DNA from: Xanthostigma xanthostigma
Lineage: Eukaryota; Arthropoda; Insecta; Raphidioptera; Raphidiidae
Assembly: GCA_963575645.1 (NCBI GenBank)
Contig: OY754466.1
Span: 20,438,001 to 20,502,000 of the forward strand
Direction: 5' to 3'
Length of the DNA stretch: 64,000 nt
The notes under the pieces were generated by a model. It was not told the DNA's origin. It worked only from the letters and a program-made list of their open reading frames with translations, and made no database searches. The position numbers were made by a program, and so were the translations under genes. This document shows positions 24,231 to 35,770 of this stretch, piece by piece (the first letter of the stretch is position 1; each line of letters begins with the position of its first letter).

Positions 24231-24597
24231 CTGCTATGGTTTTGACGATGACTATGGGTACAATGTTCCTGTCCAGTCCGTCCGGTACTAGTTGTTAATG
24301 ACAAAAATTGCACTTTTTTCTTACCAAAACTTAACTAAGGTTCCTAAATAGTTTTTTGAAACGTTAGATGTCCACTACTAGGGGATTTCCCCCAATAACT
24401 TGTAAGAAATGATGTAAAATAAAATTATGTCATAAATCGTTCGGAATCCGTAATGAAAAACCATAAATTCTATACCATATAAACTACTTGGCTATATAAA
24501 ACCTGCAAAAAGACGTTAATAACTTCAGTTGACGAGCGTCTATATAGTCTAAAGTCAATCAATCACAAAATTGAAAGAAACCTCTGTATATCATTTT
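24231..24597. other. no recognisable feature
   Basis: May include more of the LTR fossil's leader; no domain or repeat recognised. Confidence 0.4.
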
Positions 24598-25300
24598 AAT
24601 AATAATAATAATAATGATAAATGTTTATTGCTCCTATTTACAAGCAAAAGGTACAGGATTGAAGCATATGCTTGGTCTTTTATCTGCCCATATGTACAAA
24701 AGACAATTTACAAAATAAAAAATATTGATAGTACCTACACTTTAAAACTGTTACAAGGAAACCAAGAATGTATAATAAATCAAGTTCTTCTACTATCCAA
24801 TAGAAGCTATTTTATAATTTAGATAGAGCCTTTAAACTGTATTTTAGAATACTTATTTGGTTAATTGTTTCATTTAGTATATTAAAATGCTTCGGGGCTA
24901 AATAGGAAAAATATTTTTTAAATGGATTGGAGTGAAAACAGGGAATAGCAAAAGTGACGAATCTATAAATTATTGTATGGATTATAACTAATCTCTAATT
25001 TAACTTTGAGATATTTAGGTTCATTTGTTTTTAAAATTTTAAAATGAAGTTATACAAATGCAGCAAACGTCACTCAGCCATATTCAAAATTTCTAATCAT
25101 ATTAGGTAGAGGGAATGTAAGTTCCCTGAAGGGGATTTCATAAATAAATCGCATACACGCATTTTGAAGTTTTTTGTATTTTATTTCGAGCCTTAAAGTT
25201 TAGTGAACCTACATAAACATCACCTAATTCAATAATTTGAAGAACTAAAGCATTAACCAATCTTAGTTTAATTGTTGATAAAACAGTAGTAGGGAAGGAA
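24598..25300 (-). pseudogene. LINE 3' fragment, decayed
   Basis: Read on the minus strand it ends in a run of ATT units after 'gagcaataaacatttatc', a LINE-like 3' end comparable to that of the intact LINE. Upstream translations give 'LVNALVLQIIELGDVYVGSL', then 'KIQK' and 'QNACMRFIYEIP'. These match the conserved C-terminal region of CR1/Jockey-type reverse transcriptases, which typically reads like '(Y)GDVVY' then 'LQNACxRFI'. Several frame changes and stops are present. The 83-codon plus frame at 24571-24822 is a shadow. Confidence 0.65.
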
Positions 25301-25608
25301 GAGGTGGCTTACTATTTTCGAACAGGTTCCCAAAATCTTGTTGAAAGACGTACAGTTCTTTTTTTTAATATAATGCGATTTTTTTCGATCTTTCTGGAGC
25401 CCTGTGCACGTACTCCTGTTGCCCCTACGGCTATGGATGCTAATTGTAACAAAACTGTTCTAGTTCGTGCTGGAAATTATTTATTTACAATAATAAGCGT
25501 TTAACAAAACAGTTAAACACACAAACATGAAGCACTTCTCTATAGCGTAATATAAACAAAACAACTATTCGAACTAATAAAATAAAAGAATAATTTGTAA
25601 TACTTTTT
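25301..25608. other. no recognisable feature
   Basis: May hold more of the decayed LINE on the minus strand; nothing definite. Confidence 0.4.
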
Positions 25609-26101
25609 GTAATATGCAAGTCTCAATTATATAATTATTATTATTATATTTTATTATTAATTAACGAAGAATATACAGTCACTATACAACTATATACGCA
25701 AGATTATTTACAACACAGGAGCACACCAAAATTTATTTAACACTCTTATTTGTTAACTATATACATACAGTTCTATTTATTTCGTACACTATTATTTACA
25801 CAGTTCATTTATTTGTTTATTTACAGAAGATTATTTATGTTAAACTATTTATTTCAGCAGTTACTTCAGAATTGTTTACTGACTGTTAAATTTATGTCGA
25901 TTGTTCACACATGTATCACTGTCGTATCATGACTGTCTGTTGACGACTGCCCCCCTGTGAGCTATCCCGTTGGTTTATATTGGCGCTGGATCGTTCCTTA
26001 CTTTGTTGCTTTCATTGCTGTCTGGCATTTGGCGACAAAGCCCTTTTTACTTACTCATATTGTTGGAACAACAATCAAGTCGATTGTTGTCTCACACAAC
26101 A
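25609..26101 (-). mobile_element. candidate solo LTR fossil
   Basis: On the minus strand it starts TGTTGTGTGAGACAACAATC and ends 'gcatattaca'. A TATA-like 'ccaatataaacc' is followed by a probable transcript start region and then A-rich sequence with several AATAAA signals. This order resembles an insect LTR. No coding and no partner LTR were found, and I see no clear target duplication, so the call is tentative. Confidence 0.35.
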
Positions 26102-27060
26102 ATATGTGTCTCATTGTCAGAGTGACTAGTCTCGCAAATTTCTTTGTTGTCTCAATAATATTAGCAACTAAATTAAAAAACGTTTAAAAACATTAAAAAA
26201 TCGCTTAGAAAATCACCTCTTTATAACTTACCTATTTTTTGGTTTGTTTGAATCGAAGAATTTTCTCATTTTTCCACCTGTAGCTTAAGAAAAGGATATT
26301 CCTTAAGTCGGACACAAAAAATATATACCCAATAGAAATAACACATATAAATGAAAGCAATACTTTTTTCTAAAAATATTGATTTTACATAATTTATGTA
26401 AGTTTCCAAGCATAACGTGATAGAAGGTACCATGAATGTTACAAATACCTTACCAATGGATGGTTGAATGAATACCTGTAGGCTATACATTTTATACTAC
26501 TGTTATGCGGGCCATGCAGCGATTCTATGTGTATCTCTGTAAGTATAGCAGGTTCTTGTAAAATAGGCGCAGGGGGGACAATCAACAGACACCAGCGAGC
26601 GACCTCTACAGGGCCACTTGAACACATCGCATTCCATCCTCACGCAAGGCTGTACTATAATATCAGCTATTGACAGTTAACTTCATTGCGTCTTGCAAAA
26701 AAAATAGTGCCAATGTCAACAATTTGACTTTGAATATTCACACACTGGTTTTTATCATTTTTGTCAAATATTATGCACTATCAACCTATTCTCTGTAATG
26801 ATTTTTTGTAGGTTTAGAAACGGTGGCAAGTTTTACTTGAGCGTTTGCTTTCTTGAAAACCATTTCAATTATTTTTATTCAACAATAACTAACCAATTTA
26901 TTATTTACACGACTCACAGTTTTCTCTGAATGTATAAGACTTTAAGGATCACATGTACTGAATCGTCTTGAATCCAGTAAATAACGTTTTTATTTGCATG
27001 AAATTAAATTAATCTCCACGCACTGCTTCGGTTTGACCAGCTCAGATCGACCGGATCGTC
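26102..27060. other. no recognisable feature
   Basis: Small frames near 26266-26627 on the minus strand show no known domain. Nothing else recognised. Confidence 0.45.
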
Positions 27061-27699
27061 TCGGCAACCAGTGTTGCTGAACCAGACTAATATAAAATTT
27101 GCAAACTGTCGTTAAAATATTGCCAAAATTATGCTAATTGCTTTATAATAATGCTAAAAAAATGTTAATGTCAAATAAAACGTTATTTAATTTTAAATGT
27201 TTATAAATCAACAAAATTTGGATTTATTTTATTTTTATTGACTCTGTTATCGAATAAAATATTAATATCTTGGTCTTCATCGGCAGCTGAAGAGCATGTA
27301 GACGTGGAAGCCTCTCATTGTCAAGACTGTAACACTCCTTGGTACCTATAGAGCGCAGTGCGTTATCCGGAACTGTGTAAGAATAGCAGCATTTCCCTGC
27401 CCTCTTTAGGACGAATCTGATGTATAAAATCGCATTTAAAGTTTTACCGACAAACAATGGAAAAGCTTAGCTTTATCAGAGATAAAAGTTATTTTAACTA
27501 CATTCCTTTGATTGAAAACGCGTTCATTTTCTGCGTTGGAATGTAGTACCCAGTGATAATAATAACTGAGATAAATCTGCAAAAGGGTTATTATATGCTA
27601 AAAAATATGCTATATGCTAAACAAGTAATTATGCTAAATAACATAAAAATATACCAAAGCTAACATAAAATATCCCAAATTGGTAACGCTGTCGGCAAC
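27061..27699 (-). mobile_element. hAT element remnant with perfect 8-bp TSD and transposase trace
   Basis: TSD TCGGCAAC lies at 27061-27068 and 27692-27699. The element, 27069-27691, starts CAGTGTTGCTGAACC and its other end in reverse reads CAGCGTTACC. On the minus strand at about 27513-27542 a frame reads 'HSNAENERVF', close to the 'PHSNA..ER.FS' signature of the hAT C-terminal dimerisation region. The rest of the transposase is not legible. The 77-codon minus frame at 27224-27457 lies downstream of this motif and is not a recognised domain. Confidence 0.85.
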
Positions 27700-27765
27700 G
27701 GTAGAGAATGATAGAAGGAGCAAAAATCGTTGAATATTTGCATGGTTTTTAATTTTATGCCGGAA

Positions 27766-28274
27766 CTTCACATGGCTATTTGTATTTGTGTATTTGGCAT
27801 ATTTGACAAACAATTACGAAGTGTGGAGGGTCTATTTGACAAAGTGTTGGCCTTACTTGCCTATTTGACAAATAAGGCCAATACCAAATACGCGTTACCG
27901 TGCGCTTGTCGGTTTTTCGAGGCACATCAAAAGAGTCAAATAGGCAAATATGGCAAATAAACCGTCCACACAATGGCTATATTCAGAAGCGCACGCGCCG
28001 TGAACCTGTACGGACGTGCAGTATTTTTGTGTCTGTGCCGTGAGCGAGAACTGGAACAATTACTATTGAAAATGAACTGGGACAATGAAACAGTGCTAAA
28101 ATTCCTGGAATTTTGAACCTTGCGTTCCGCTGCCAAATGTTTGTGTGTTTGCTATTTGACTGCCAAGTGTGGATGGTCGTATATGTCTCTATTTGCATGT
28201 TTGTCTTGAACGTCATATATTTTTCCAAATACAACAAACACCCAATAGCGAATACAAATAGCCATGTGAAGTGC
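27766..28274. mobile_element. 510-bp TIR element, ends ACTTCACATGGCTATTTGTA
   Basis: The left terminus near 27766 and its inverse near 28253-28274 match for about 22 bases. Inside, variants of 'ctatttgac' and 'gtgtgga' recur many times in both orientations, giving several overlapping mirrored frames that are not genes. No duplication of the target is evident, so the superfamily is unassigned. Confidence 0.7.
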
Positions 28275-28641
28275 CACCTTTACAAGTAGTAAGTTGTATA
28301 AGTACACTCGCTATGTCTGACAAATTGTTAATTGAAAGCGAGAATATGTTATAATGTACGATTAAATGTTAAATAATTGTGATTGTGACAGTGTGCAGAC
28401 GTGTCGCGAAACGTGTCCCGAATCATATTGATTTATTAACTAATTTAATTAAAATAATTTCGATACTTATACTTATATATAAAATAATACTTTAAAATTT
28501 CTTTTTAATAAAGTGAGTTAATAACGGAACAAATGTGAACAATAACCAAATAACTCACTGATTGCAATTATTTTGTATTAACAAAGAAAAAAGAGTTAAA
28601 AAAAGTAAGTAGATAAATATAAATAAACTGCAGTTACAAAA

Positions 28642-29589
28642 ATGTCAGACGTTTGTGGCCAATGTAATATTAAGATAACGGCCACTAGGCAACTACCAAA
28701 GGTAAACTGCAGTGATTGTCTTAAATCATACCACGGAAAATGTGTGAATATGAGTACAGTGGATATTGATTTTCTTAATTCGAGTTCCAATATTTGGAAA
28801 TGTGACAAATGTACTACAGTTGTCAAGGAAAAAAGTAGACGTGATTCGGTTAGTAATGTTACTGATCTAACGCTTCAAAAAATACTTGAACAATTAACGA
28901 AACTAAATGAAACGCAAACAAGTATGGCCGAATCTCTAGAACTTTGTCACACTAAAATTTCCGAAAACAACGAATTAATTTTGGAACAAGAAGAAAGAAT
29001 TAGTAAGTGCATAAATGACATCAGTAAACTAGAAGCATGTAACAAAATATTAAAACAGGAAAATGAAGAATTGAAACTTAAAATCAACAGGCAAGAACAA
29101 TACACCCGAACCAATACTGTGGAAATATACGGAGTCCCGGATGTACGTGATGAAAATTTATATTCCACAATAAGTGCTATATCAAATGCTATAAAATTTA
29201 ATTTCCATGCAAGCATGATCGACGCAGCACATCGCCTTGGCCTAAACCCAAACCGTCCTCAAGAACCCAGAGGAATCATTGTTAAATTTGTGAGAAGATT
29301 TGATAAAGATGAATTTATTCGTCTAAAGCGAATCTACAGAACCTTAAGCACTAATGACCTGGGACCTGAATTCGCCAAACTTACAAACCAACCGCATCCA
29401 ATTTACATAAACGAATCACTTACTAAGTTTAATAGAATACTATTTGCTAAAACTAAGGCCTTTGCCAAATCTGCAGATTATAAATTTGTGTGGATAAAGA
29501 ACGGAAAAATATTCATGCGCAAGGACGAAAAAACCAAGTCATTTTTGATTGATTCAGAAAATAAGTTTCCAACAATGCCAGAAATATAA
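28642..29589 (+). CDS. LINE ORF1 protein: PHD-like finger, coiled coil, FP-like C-terminus
   Basis: 315 codons, first in-frame Met used. Residues 5-57 carry C5-C8, C23-C26, H31-C34 and C54-C57, the spacing of a PHD-type C4HC3 zinc finger. Residues about 75-155 are charged heptad-like sequence, a likely coiled coil for self-association. From about 155 the text 'VEIYGVPDVRDENLY', 'DAAHRLG' and 'YKFVWIKNGKIFMRKDE' resembles the baculovirus FP25K-like domain common in insect LINE ORF1 proteins. The expected role is binding the element's RNA to form a ribonucleoprotein. The start is upstream of the zinc finger and downstream of an AT-rich leader. The frame is intact. Function is inferred from family resemblance only. 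Confidence 0.85.
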   Translation: MSDVCGQCNIKITATRQLPKVNCSDCLKSYHGKCVNMSTVDIDFLNSSSNIWKCDKCTTVVKEKSRRDSVSNVTDLTLQKILEQLTKLNETQTSMAESLELCHTKISENNELILEQEERISKCINDISKLEACNKILKQENEELKLKINRQEQYTRTNTVEIYGVPDVRDENLYSTISAISNAIKFNFHASMIDAAHRLGLNPNRPQEPRGIIVKFVRRFDKDEFIRLKRIYRTLSTNDLGPEFAKLTNQPHPIYINESLTKFNRILFAKTKAFAKSADYKFVWIKNGKIFMRKDEKTKSFLIDSENKFPTMPEI

Positions 29590-30039
29590 AAGTATTCTAT
29601 AATTTTTTATCTATAATTGTCATTTTAGTATATAACTTTACAATGATTATCAGGCTGTTCATGCTGTAACCATTGTTGTAGAATCACTGTAAAATATAAC
29701 GTAATATTGCAAGTTTCTTTTAGTTTAAATCCGCAATATCATCCTCTACTTATTTGTACATTAAAAGAATACATTTATTTTTAATTTTTCATTAAAATAT
29801 TGATATAGAGAAGTGTATTAATGTAACATTATTTACTTAAGTTCTTCTTTTCTTTTCTTTTTCTTATTTGTTAATACAAATTGATACAATTGCTAAACAA
29901 CGTCTATATATTTTCTTGTAATTTACTTAATTATTTTTTGTTTTGTTTTAGTTTACATAAAAACTCTTATTTTTTTTTTATTTTTTTATCAAATACAAAG
30001 ACCACACATACTCACAAATACACACATCTACATAATTGA
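29590..30039 (+). other. ORF1-ORF2 spacer, 450 bp
   Basis: Non-coding and very AT-rich, with T-rich tracts at about 29840-29870 and 29930-29990. A stop codon directly precedes the ORF2 ATG in frame, so ORF2 does not extend into the spacer. How ORF2 is translated across so long a gap is not evident. Confidence 0.7.
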
Positions 30040-33027
30040 ATGGAACAATTAATGAAAGACATTGACACTGAAAACCATATAACGAATATTTCCACACATG
30101 ATATAACATACATACAATCTTTGCAGACTAAGAATGATCTTTCTATAATCAGTCTGAATATAAGAAGTATAACAAAAAATTTTGATGAATTATTGGTTTT
30201 GCTGGACTGTTTAAAAATAGACTTTGATATTGTGATCCTGACTGAATGCTGGTTAAACGATATGTATACACCGAAAGAAATTAAAAATTATATCAGCATT
30301 CAGACAGAACTACACTACAATCAGAACAGTGGAATAGTCATCTATACTAAAGAACATCTTAACATTACTAGTCTCGAAATCAAAATAAATCAAGGCAACT
30401 GCTTAAAAGTTACAATTGATGGCTCACTTTCAGTAATAGCAGTTTATAGATCCCCATCCGATAAAAATACCCTCCCGTTTCTTCATGACCTAAGACAAAT
30501 CATTGAGACAACTAACGAACAAGACGTGATTGTAATTGGAGACATGAATATTAACATACTCGACAGAAACAGACACCCACAGGCGGACGACTATTTAGAT
30601 TTGCTGGCAGAATTGAAATTCAGACCAGCCATCACAGTACCAACGAGAGTCAATGAAAATTCTCAATCGTGTATCGACCATATAATGTTAAAAAGTAGAA
30701 GAAACGCACGAGCAGCCGTTTTTGAGACCACACTTACAGATCACTACACTACACTGATATTTCTTGAACACAACAAAGTACATAGCACAACACAAAATAA
30801 AAACAAACTCAACAGCATACGTTCGATTCATTTTGAGTCGCTAAAGAATAATCTAGAACAAGAAACATGGCACTCAACACTGTCCACCCAAGATATCAAT
30901 TTGGCAACACACAACTTTATAACAACACTGCAAGCACACATTAACACTTCAACACAGACACGACAACTCAAACATAAACAAATCACACTAAAAAACTGGA
31001 TCACTCCTGGAATTCTGCGGTCAATCCACAAAAGAAACAAACTACACCAACAAGTCAAGAGATTTCCTCTTAATAATGCATTAAAAATCTATTATAAAAA
31101 ATATAAAAATATATGTACCAAACTTATTAGACAATCTAAAAGCGAATATTACAAAACGGAACTAAATAAACATTCATTCAACATACAAAAAACTTGGAAA
31201 ACAATACGAAATATCACTAACAAAAATGCACAAAAAACACAGTCAATAAACAAAATAGCTACCAACACACCTGACCTTATAATAGATGCAAACAAAGATC
31301 CAAAAACAGCTGCAAACGCTTTTAACAAACATTTTACTGATATAGGGACACGACTTGCAACACAAATACTCGAAAGACTAAACGTGACAGAAGAAATCCT
31401 TGCCAATAATACCAACCCCTCAATAAATCCGACACATTCCATTTTCTTAACACCAGTATGTGACCAGGAAGTTGCTGACCTCATACAAAATTTAACAGCT
31501 AAAAATTCATCAGGACCTGACAAAATTACTTCAGATATGCTCAAAAAAATAAATAAACAAATTTTAACACCTTTGGTATATATTTTTAATCTGAGCATAT
31601 CTCAAGGACAAGTACCGGCACATTTTAAAGAGGCTATAATTTGTCCAATTTACAAAGCTGGAGACAAAACTGACGTATCAAATTATAGACCCATATCATT
31701 ATTAAATACAGTTAGTAAATTACTTGAACAAGCCATAAAAAGAAGACTGACAAACTACTTAGACCAAAATAACATACTTTCAACTAATCAGTACGGTTTT
31801 AGACACGGACGGAGCACTGACGACGCCATTATACACTTGACTCGACAAATAGTTACTGACGTAGACCAACATAAAAAAAGTTTAGCAATATTCTTGGATC
31901 TGGCTAAGGCTTTTGACACAGTATCCCACAAAATCCTTCTTCGAAAACTATGCAACATTGGAATACGTGGAGTGGCGTTGGAGTGGTTTGAGAGTTATCT
32001 CCTTGGTAGAAAGCAAGTTTCAAAAGTGAACGGTGTAGTCAGCGAGGAACAAACGATTACGTTTGGTGTTCCGCAAGGTACAGTCTTAGGTCCAATATTA
32101 TTTTTAATATACATGAATGACCTCTGCAAATTAGATATTGACGGATCAATTGTTTCTTTCGCTGACGATACTGTTCTGTACTTTTCTGCTGAAACCTGGT
32201 GCGAAACCCATACTAAGGCATCGAATGGCATAACAAAAGTACATGACTGGCTTACTAATAACTTACTTACCTTAAATACAGATAAGACTAAATATATGAC
32301 TTTCAGCCCAACTACTCACGGACAACCAGACTATGTAAATTTAGCAATTCATCAGTGCGGACAAAACAGACAACGGAAATGTAATTGTAAAACCTTAAAT
32401 AAAACAGAAAATATCAAATATTTAGGTGTGACAATTGACAATAGACTCAAATGGACCATTCACGTACAGAACTTGACAAATCGACTACGAAAACTTATAT
32501 ATATATTTCTATCTTTACGTAATATCTTAAATAGACAACTTATGAAAAATGTATATTTTGCTTTATGTCAATCCATACTTAGTTATGGTATAGCTGCTTG
32601 GGGGGGTACCTACAAATCCATTCTTGCACCACTCAAAAACACGATAAAATTACTTGTTCGTATTATTTTGCATAAGGATCGATTATTCCCTTCCAAAGAA
32701 TTGTTCAAAGAATTCACAGTTCTACAGATAGAACAAATTTACACTAGAACAATTCTTTCCTTTTACCACCGACACCCTAACCTTCAAAATCCTATCGATC
32801 ATTCGTACCTGACAAGATCCCAAAGCCATTACTCTGTCCAAACCCCTAAAATGTCAAAAACTTTTGGCCAGAAACATATGGTGTTCCTTGCCCCAAAACT
32901 ATTCAACCTACTGCCTGCAGAACTGAAGTCCATCAATAAACAAGAAACTCGCAAATTCAAATCAAAGCTAACAGACTGGTTAATTAAAGAAGAAAACTTA
33001 GACTGCATCCAGCAAATACTTTCGTAA
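30040..33027 (+). CDS. LINE ORF2: endonuclease and reverse transcriptase
   Basis: 995 codons without a stop. N-terminal apurinic-type endonuclease: N40 in 'SLNIRS', E69 in 'LTECWL', Y136 in 'VYRSP', D168 and N170 in 'GDMN', D213-H214 and D234-H235. Reverse transcriptase from about 490: 'SGPDKI', 'NYRPISLLN', 'QYGFRHGRSTDDA', motif A with D620 and D626 in 'IFLDLAKAFDTVS', 'GVPQGTVLGPILF' (676-688), and the catalytic 'FADD' with D709-D710. A C-terminal region (about 790-960) with 'YLGVTID' and 'SYGIAAWGGTY' follows. These activities nick the target DNA and copy the element's RNA there. All key residues I can identify are present. The minus-strand frames inside it are shadows. Clade assignment to the CR1/L2 group is by resemblance. 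Confidence 0.95.
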   Translation: MEQLMKDIDTENHITNISTHDITYIQSLQTKNDLSIISLNIRSITKNFDELLVLLDCLKIDFDIVILTECWLNDMYTPKEIKNYISIQTELHYNQNSGIVIYTKEHLNITSLEIKINQGNCLKVTIDGSLSVIAVYRSPSDKNTLPFLHDLRQIIETTNEQDVIVIGDMNINILDRNRHPQADDYLDLLAELKFRPAITVPTRVNENSQSCIDHIMLKSRRNARAAVFETTLTDHYTTLIFLEHNKVHSTTQNKNKLNSIRSIHFESLKNNLEQETWHSTLSTQDINLATHNFITTLQAHINTSTQTRQLKHKQITLKNWITPGILRSIHKRNKLHQQVKRFPLNNALKIYYKKYKNICTKLIRQSKSEYYKTELNKHSFNIQKTWKTIRNITNKNAQKTQSINKIATNTPDLIIDANKDPKTAANAFNKHFTDIGTRLATQILERLNVTEEILANNTNPSINPTHSIFLTPVCDQEVADLIQNLTAKNSSGPDKITSDMLKKINKQILTPLVYIFNLSISQGQVPAHFKEAIICPIYKAGDKTDVSNYRPISLLNTVSKLLEQAIKRRLTNYLDQNNILSTNQYGFRHGRSTDDAIIHLTRQIVTDVDQHKKSLAIFLDLAKAFDTVSHKILLRKLCNIGIRGVALEWFESYLLGRKQVSKVNGVVSEEQTITFGVPQGTVLGPILFLIYMNDLCKLDIDGSIVSFADDTVLYFSAETWCETHTKASNGITKVHDWLTNNLLTLNTDKTKYMTFSPTTHGQPDYVNLAIHQCGQNRQRKCNCKTLNKTENIKYLGVTIDNRLKWTIHVQNLTNRLRKLIYIFLSLRNILNRQLMKNVYFALCQSILSYGIAAWGGTYKSILAPLKNTIKLLVRIILHKDRLFPSKELFKEFTVLQIEQIYTRTILSFYHRHPNLQNPIDHSYLTRSQSHYSVQTPKMSKTFGQKHMVFLAPKLFNLLPAELKSINKQETRKFKSKLTDWLIKEENLDCIQQILS

Positions 33028-33220
33028 GATTGCTCCACTCAATATTACACGTAACACATACCACTGTATTATCACCTTACCATTCATACATATATACACA
33101 CATAAACAAAACAATACACATACAAATAAAAACACGATTCACAGACACTAACATACACTTTCAAATACTAACCCACGCTACGCCATACACTGTTTTACGA
33201 TTATTTTTCAATTAATTGCT

Positions 33221-33256
33221 CCTACCCTAGCACTGACTTAAGTCAAGTTGGGTAGG
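33221..33256 (+). promoter_or_regulatory. 3' stem-loop of the LINE
   Basis: CCTACCC (33221-33227) pairs with GGGTAGG (33250-33256) around an inner GACTTAAGTC palindrome, about 90 bp before the ATT tail. Its place suits a structure by which reverse transcriptase recognises its own RNA; that role is inferred. Confidence 0.5.
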
Positions 33257-33345
33257 AAAATTCCGTAATTTTAGATTTATAATTTGTTTTGTTTTGTAAC
33301 ATTTTTGTGGGAATAAAATTTATTATTATTATTATTATTATTATT

Positions 33346-33842
33346 CCCAAAATAACTGTTCTTCAATTTCAAGTAAATCAGGGAATAAGTAGAAAAACTT
33401 CCCGTACGTTTCTCTTCTAAGGTTAATTTTATGAATCCAGAATCTCGGTTTTGTACATCTGCACTAAATGGTTGTAAAAATGAAATATACCTACTGAGTT
33501 TCTAAAAATGTAATTTGACGATTCAGTGAGCGGTATACGCTGACCATTCCGAGTCGAATCAGAATGGGCTCTTTAGTTAATCTTCGCGCAGGGGATAAAC
33601 TTATATAACCAACAACAGTTATTAACCCCACAACATAAATATCACAGTACAATGACGCGTGGCGTAACTTCAACTTTTGTTTTTGTTTGGATTGAATTCA
33701 CTCACCATACATTACATCAATTTTCCACCCTTTAGATCTTGGCATTTTATTTATTTATTTTTTACAATTTTCAATAACTAATTGTTAATATTATGATTAA
33801 AATGTCTTTCAGTTTTGGTTTGATTTCTTTAACGAATACAAA
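33346..33842. other. no recognisable feature
   Basis: Flank of the LINE. No coding or element ends recognised. Confidence 0.5.
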
Positions 33843-33973
33843 TAGTATATTACACCACACTGGCCGAAAGCTTGATATCCCTGCAATGTGCTTCATAATG
33901 CCCTCGGCTGGCCTCGGGCATCATTGCGCGCAGTGCAAGAATATCAAACTTTCAGCCAGGGTGGTTTATACTA
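33843..33973. repeat. 131-bp imperfect hairpin, pre-miRNA-like or tiny MITE
   Basis: From 'tagtata' at 33843 to 'tatacta' at 33973 the two halves pair with scattered mismatches, through 'ctggccgaaagcttgatat' and its partner 'atatcaaactttcagccag'. The apex, 'ccctcggctggcctcggg', is GC-rich. Length and bulges resemble a microRNA precursor, but a short palindromic transposon is equally likely. The plus frame at 33793-34023 passes through it and is not a gene. Confidence 0.6.
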
Positions 33974-35770
33974 TTTTACTTCATACCTTGGTCGTAAGTA
34001 CGCTTATTAAATACATTAATTAATTATTAATTATATAAAAACACAGATAAATTCCAAGCAAGCAGCTTTGAGGTTATACGTAAAAACACGAATGACAGCT
34101 GTTTACGACAATTAGCTAAAATGTAATAGGGTTGCTATAGAAACGATATCTAAATAACAGTCGATAGGTGATTTTTACTTTACCAATGCGTAAATGCTAG
34201 ACTTTCTGCCTTACAATTGATGCCGAAAGTATGTACTTTCGATCGAGATATGAAGAAAAATGTGTTTAAAAAAATCAATGTATACTTTATCGACGGTATG
34301 ACAATTGAAGTTTCTTGCGTAACTGCAACGTCAGTATCAGAGTCGATTAATATTTTGCGATCCCTCTCCATAGCAATCTACAACGCCTATTGAGTACACG
34401 CTCGTTCTTTTTCTTACCTCGTACGACTATTAGTCTTCATATACTGTAATTAGGTAATTAAAAATTAAAATTCTGGTTTCAGATAGTCTTACAATATTGA
34501 CTGGGTGCAGAGTATAGAGTGGGGACAACTGAATCGATAGCAGCGTGAACTGTGGACTAAAGAAGCAATATATCAGACAACGGTTATAGAGTATGATTTC
34601 ATGTGGCCGTAAGATGTTTTCGGCGCGCTTCCTGCCATATCGTTTATTAAGAAGCTTTTCTGTTTAAAATAATAATAAGGCAGTTTCCTCTCTATTGCCC
34701 GCTAGCGGCGCTAGTAATCTTCGAAGAGGTAAACGTCGAATAATATACATTCTTTTAAATAATTATTATACTCAATATGTTTTTTTTTCCAGTGCAACAA
34801 CATAAACATTATATCTTCTTGACTGGGTGTATTTTCATACGGCAAATATCTTTGAAATGTGTGAATTTGAGTATCTCTAGTCGTGTGGCTAATTAATAAT
34901 AAAATAATAATATAAATAATAAAATTGAACAAAAGCAATATGTATTTATAATGTAGTGCTTGTTACAATTTTAGCAATATACTAATGTTGTATTTCGCAA
35001 AAGTAGTTTTTGCATAAATACTAATTTAAAAAATAATTATTTTTGCTTAACAAATGAAAATAAATATTTCCAGAATTGAATGAATTATTACAGTAGTTGT
35101 TATTATAAAATTGAATAAGTTATGATAATGTTTAATAATATTTCCGTATAACATGAAGAGTTATGTATAATATGTAATGCTTATTATTTAAATTATGACG
35201 TAAAAATGTACACATAACAATAGCCAGTTGCTGTAAGGTCACTGTTAAAGATAATTGCATAGATAGTACATATAATAACACTAATATGATGTATACAGAA
35301 ATTATATTGTTAACTAATTATAAAGATGTTCCTTAAGAAGATGGTATTTTTTCTTGATGTTCCATACATTTTGCATAGAAATTTTCAGAGAAATAATTTT
35401 TACACGGCGTGACAGTGTTATAATAATAAACTGATTGTATGATCGAAACACAATTTTACGCACCACGTTAACTTTGTGGACTCCCCTTCTCATTATTTCT
35501 CTTAATCCAAATTAAATTTAGCGTGGTATCTGTTTTATTACAGTCTTATTACGACGTGCAAGAATGGGAGTTCATAAAGGTTGAAAAGAGTAAGATGCAG
35601 GAGAGGAAGGATTAGAATCGCTTATTTAACAAACAACGACTTTAGAGAGGCTACTGTAATTTACTTTTCGAAAGAGAAACGAATAGAATAGGTATACTTA
35701 TTGGTTACAGTGACAAAGGCATTCAACGAGTCATTTGTCATAATGTTATCAAATATATAAAAAAGTTTTA
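33974..35770. other. no recognisable feature
   Basis: AT-rich. The small minus frames near 34180-34371 and 34711-34938 have no recognised domain. Confidence 0.45.

Larger units (their letters stand above)
28277..33345 (+). mobile_element. intact LINE retrotransposon, CR1/L2-like group
   Basis: Contains two uninterrupted frames (ORF1 28642-29589, ORF2 30040-33027), a 450-bp spacer between them and a 3' region ending in an ATT microsatellite at 33345. The 5' limit is uncertain within 28277-28641 and I found no target-site duplication. The endonuclease and reverse transcriptase motifs are all present, so the copy looks coding-complete and young. Decayed relatives are at 10.8, 24.6, 47.7 and 62.5 kb; at least the 10.8-kb one is of the same clade. 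Confidence 0.9.

Noticed and set aside
27776-28237. Several overlapping frames in the 510-bp TIR element
   Set aside because: Mirrored inner repeats create matching frames on both strands. No protein similarity seen.
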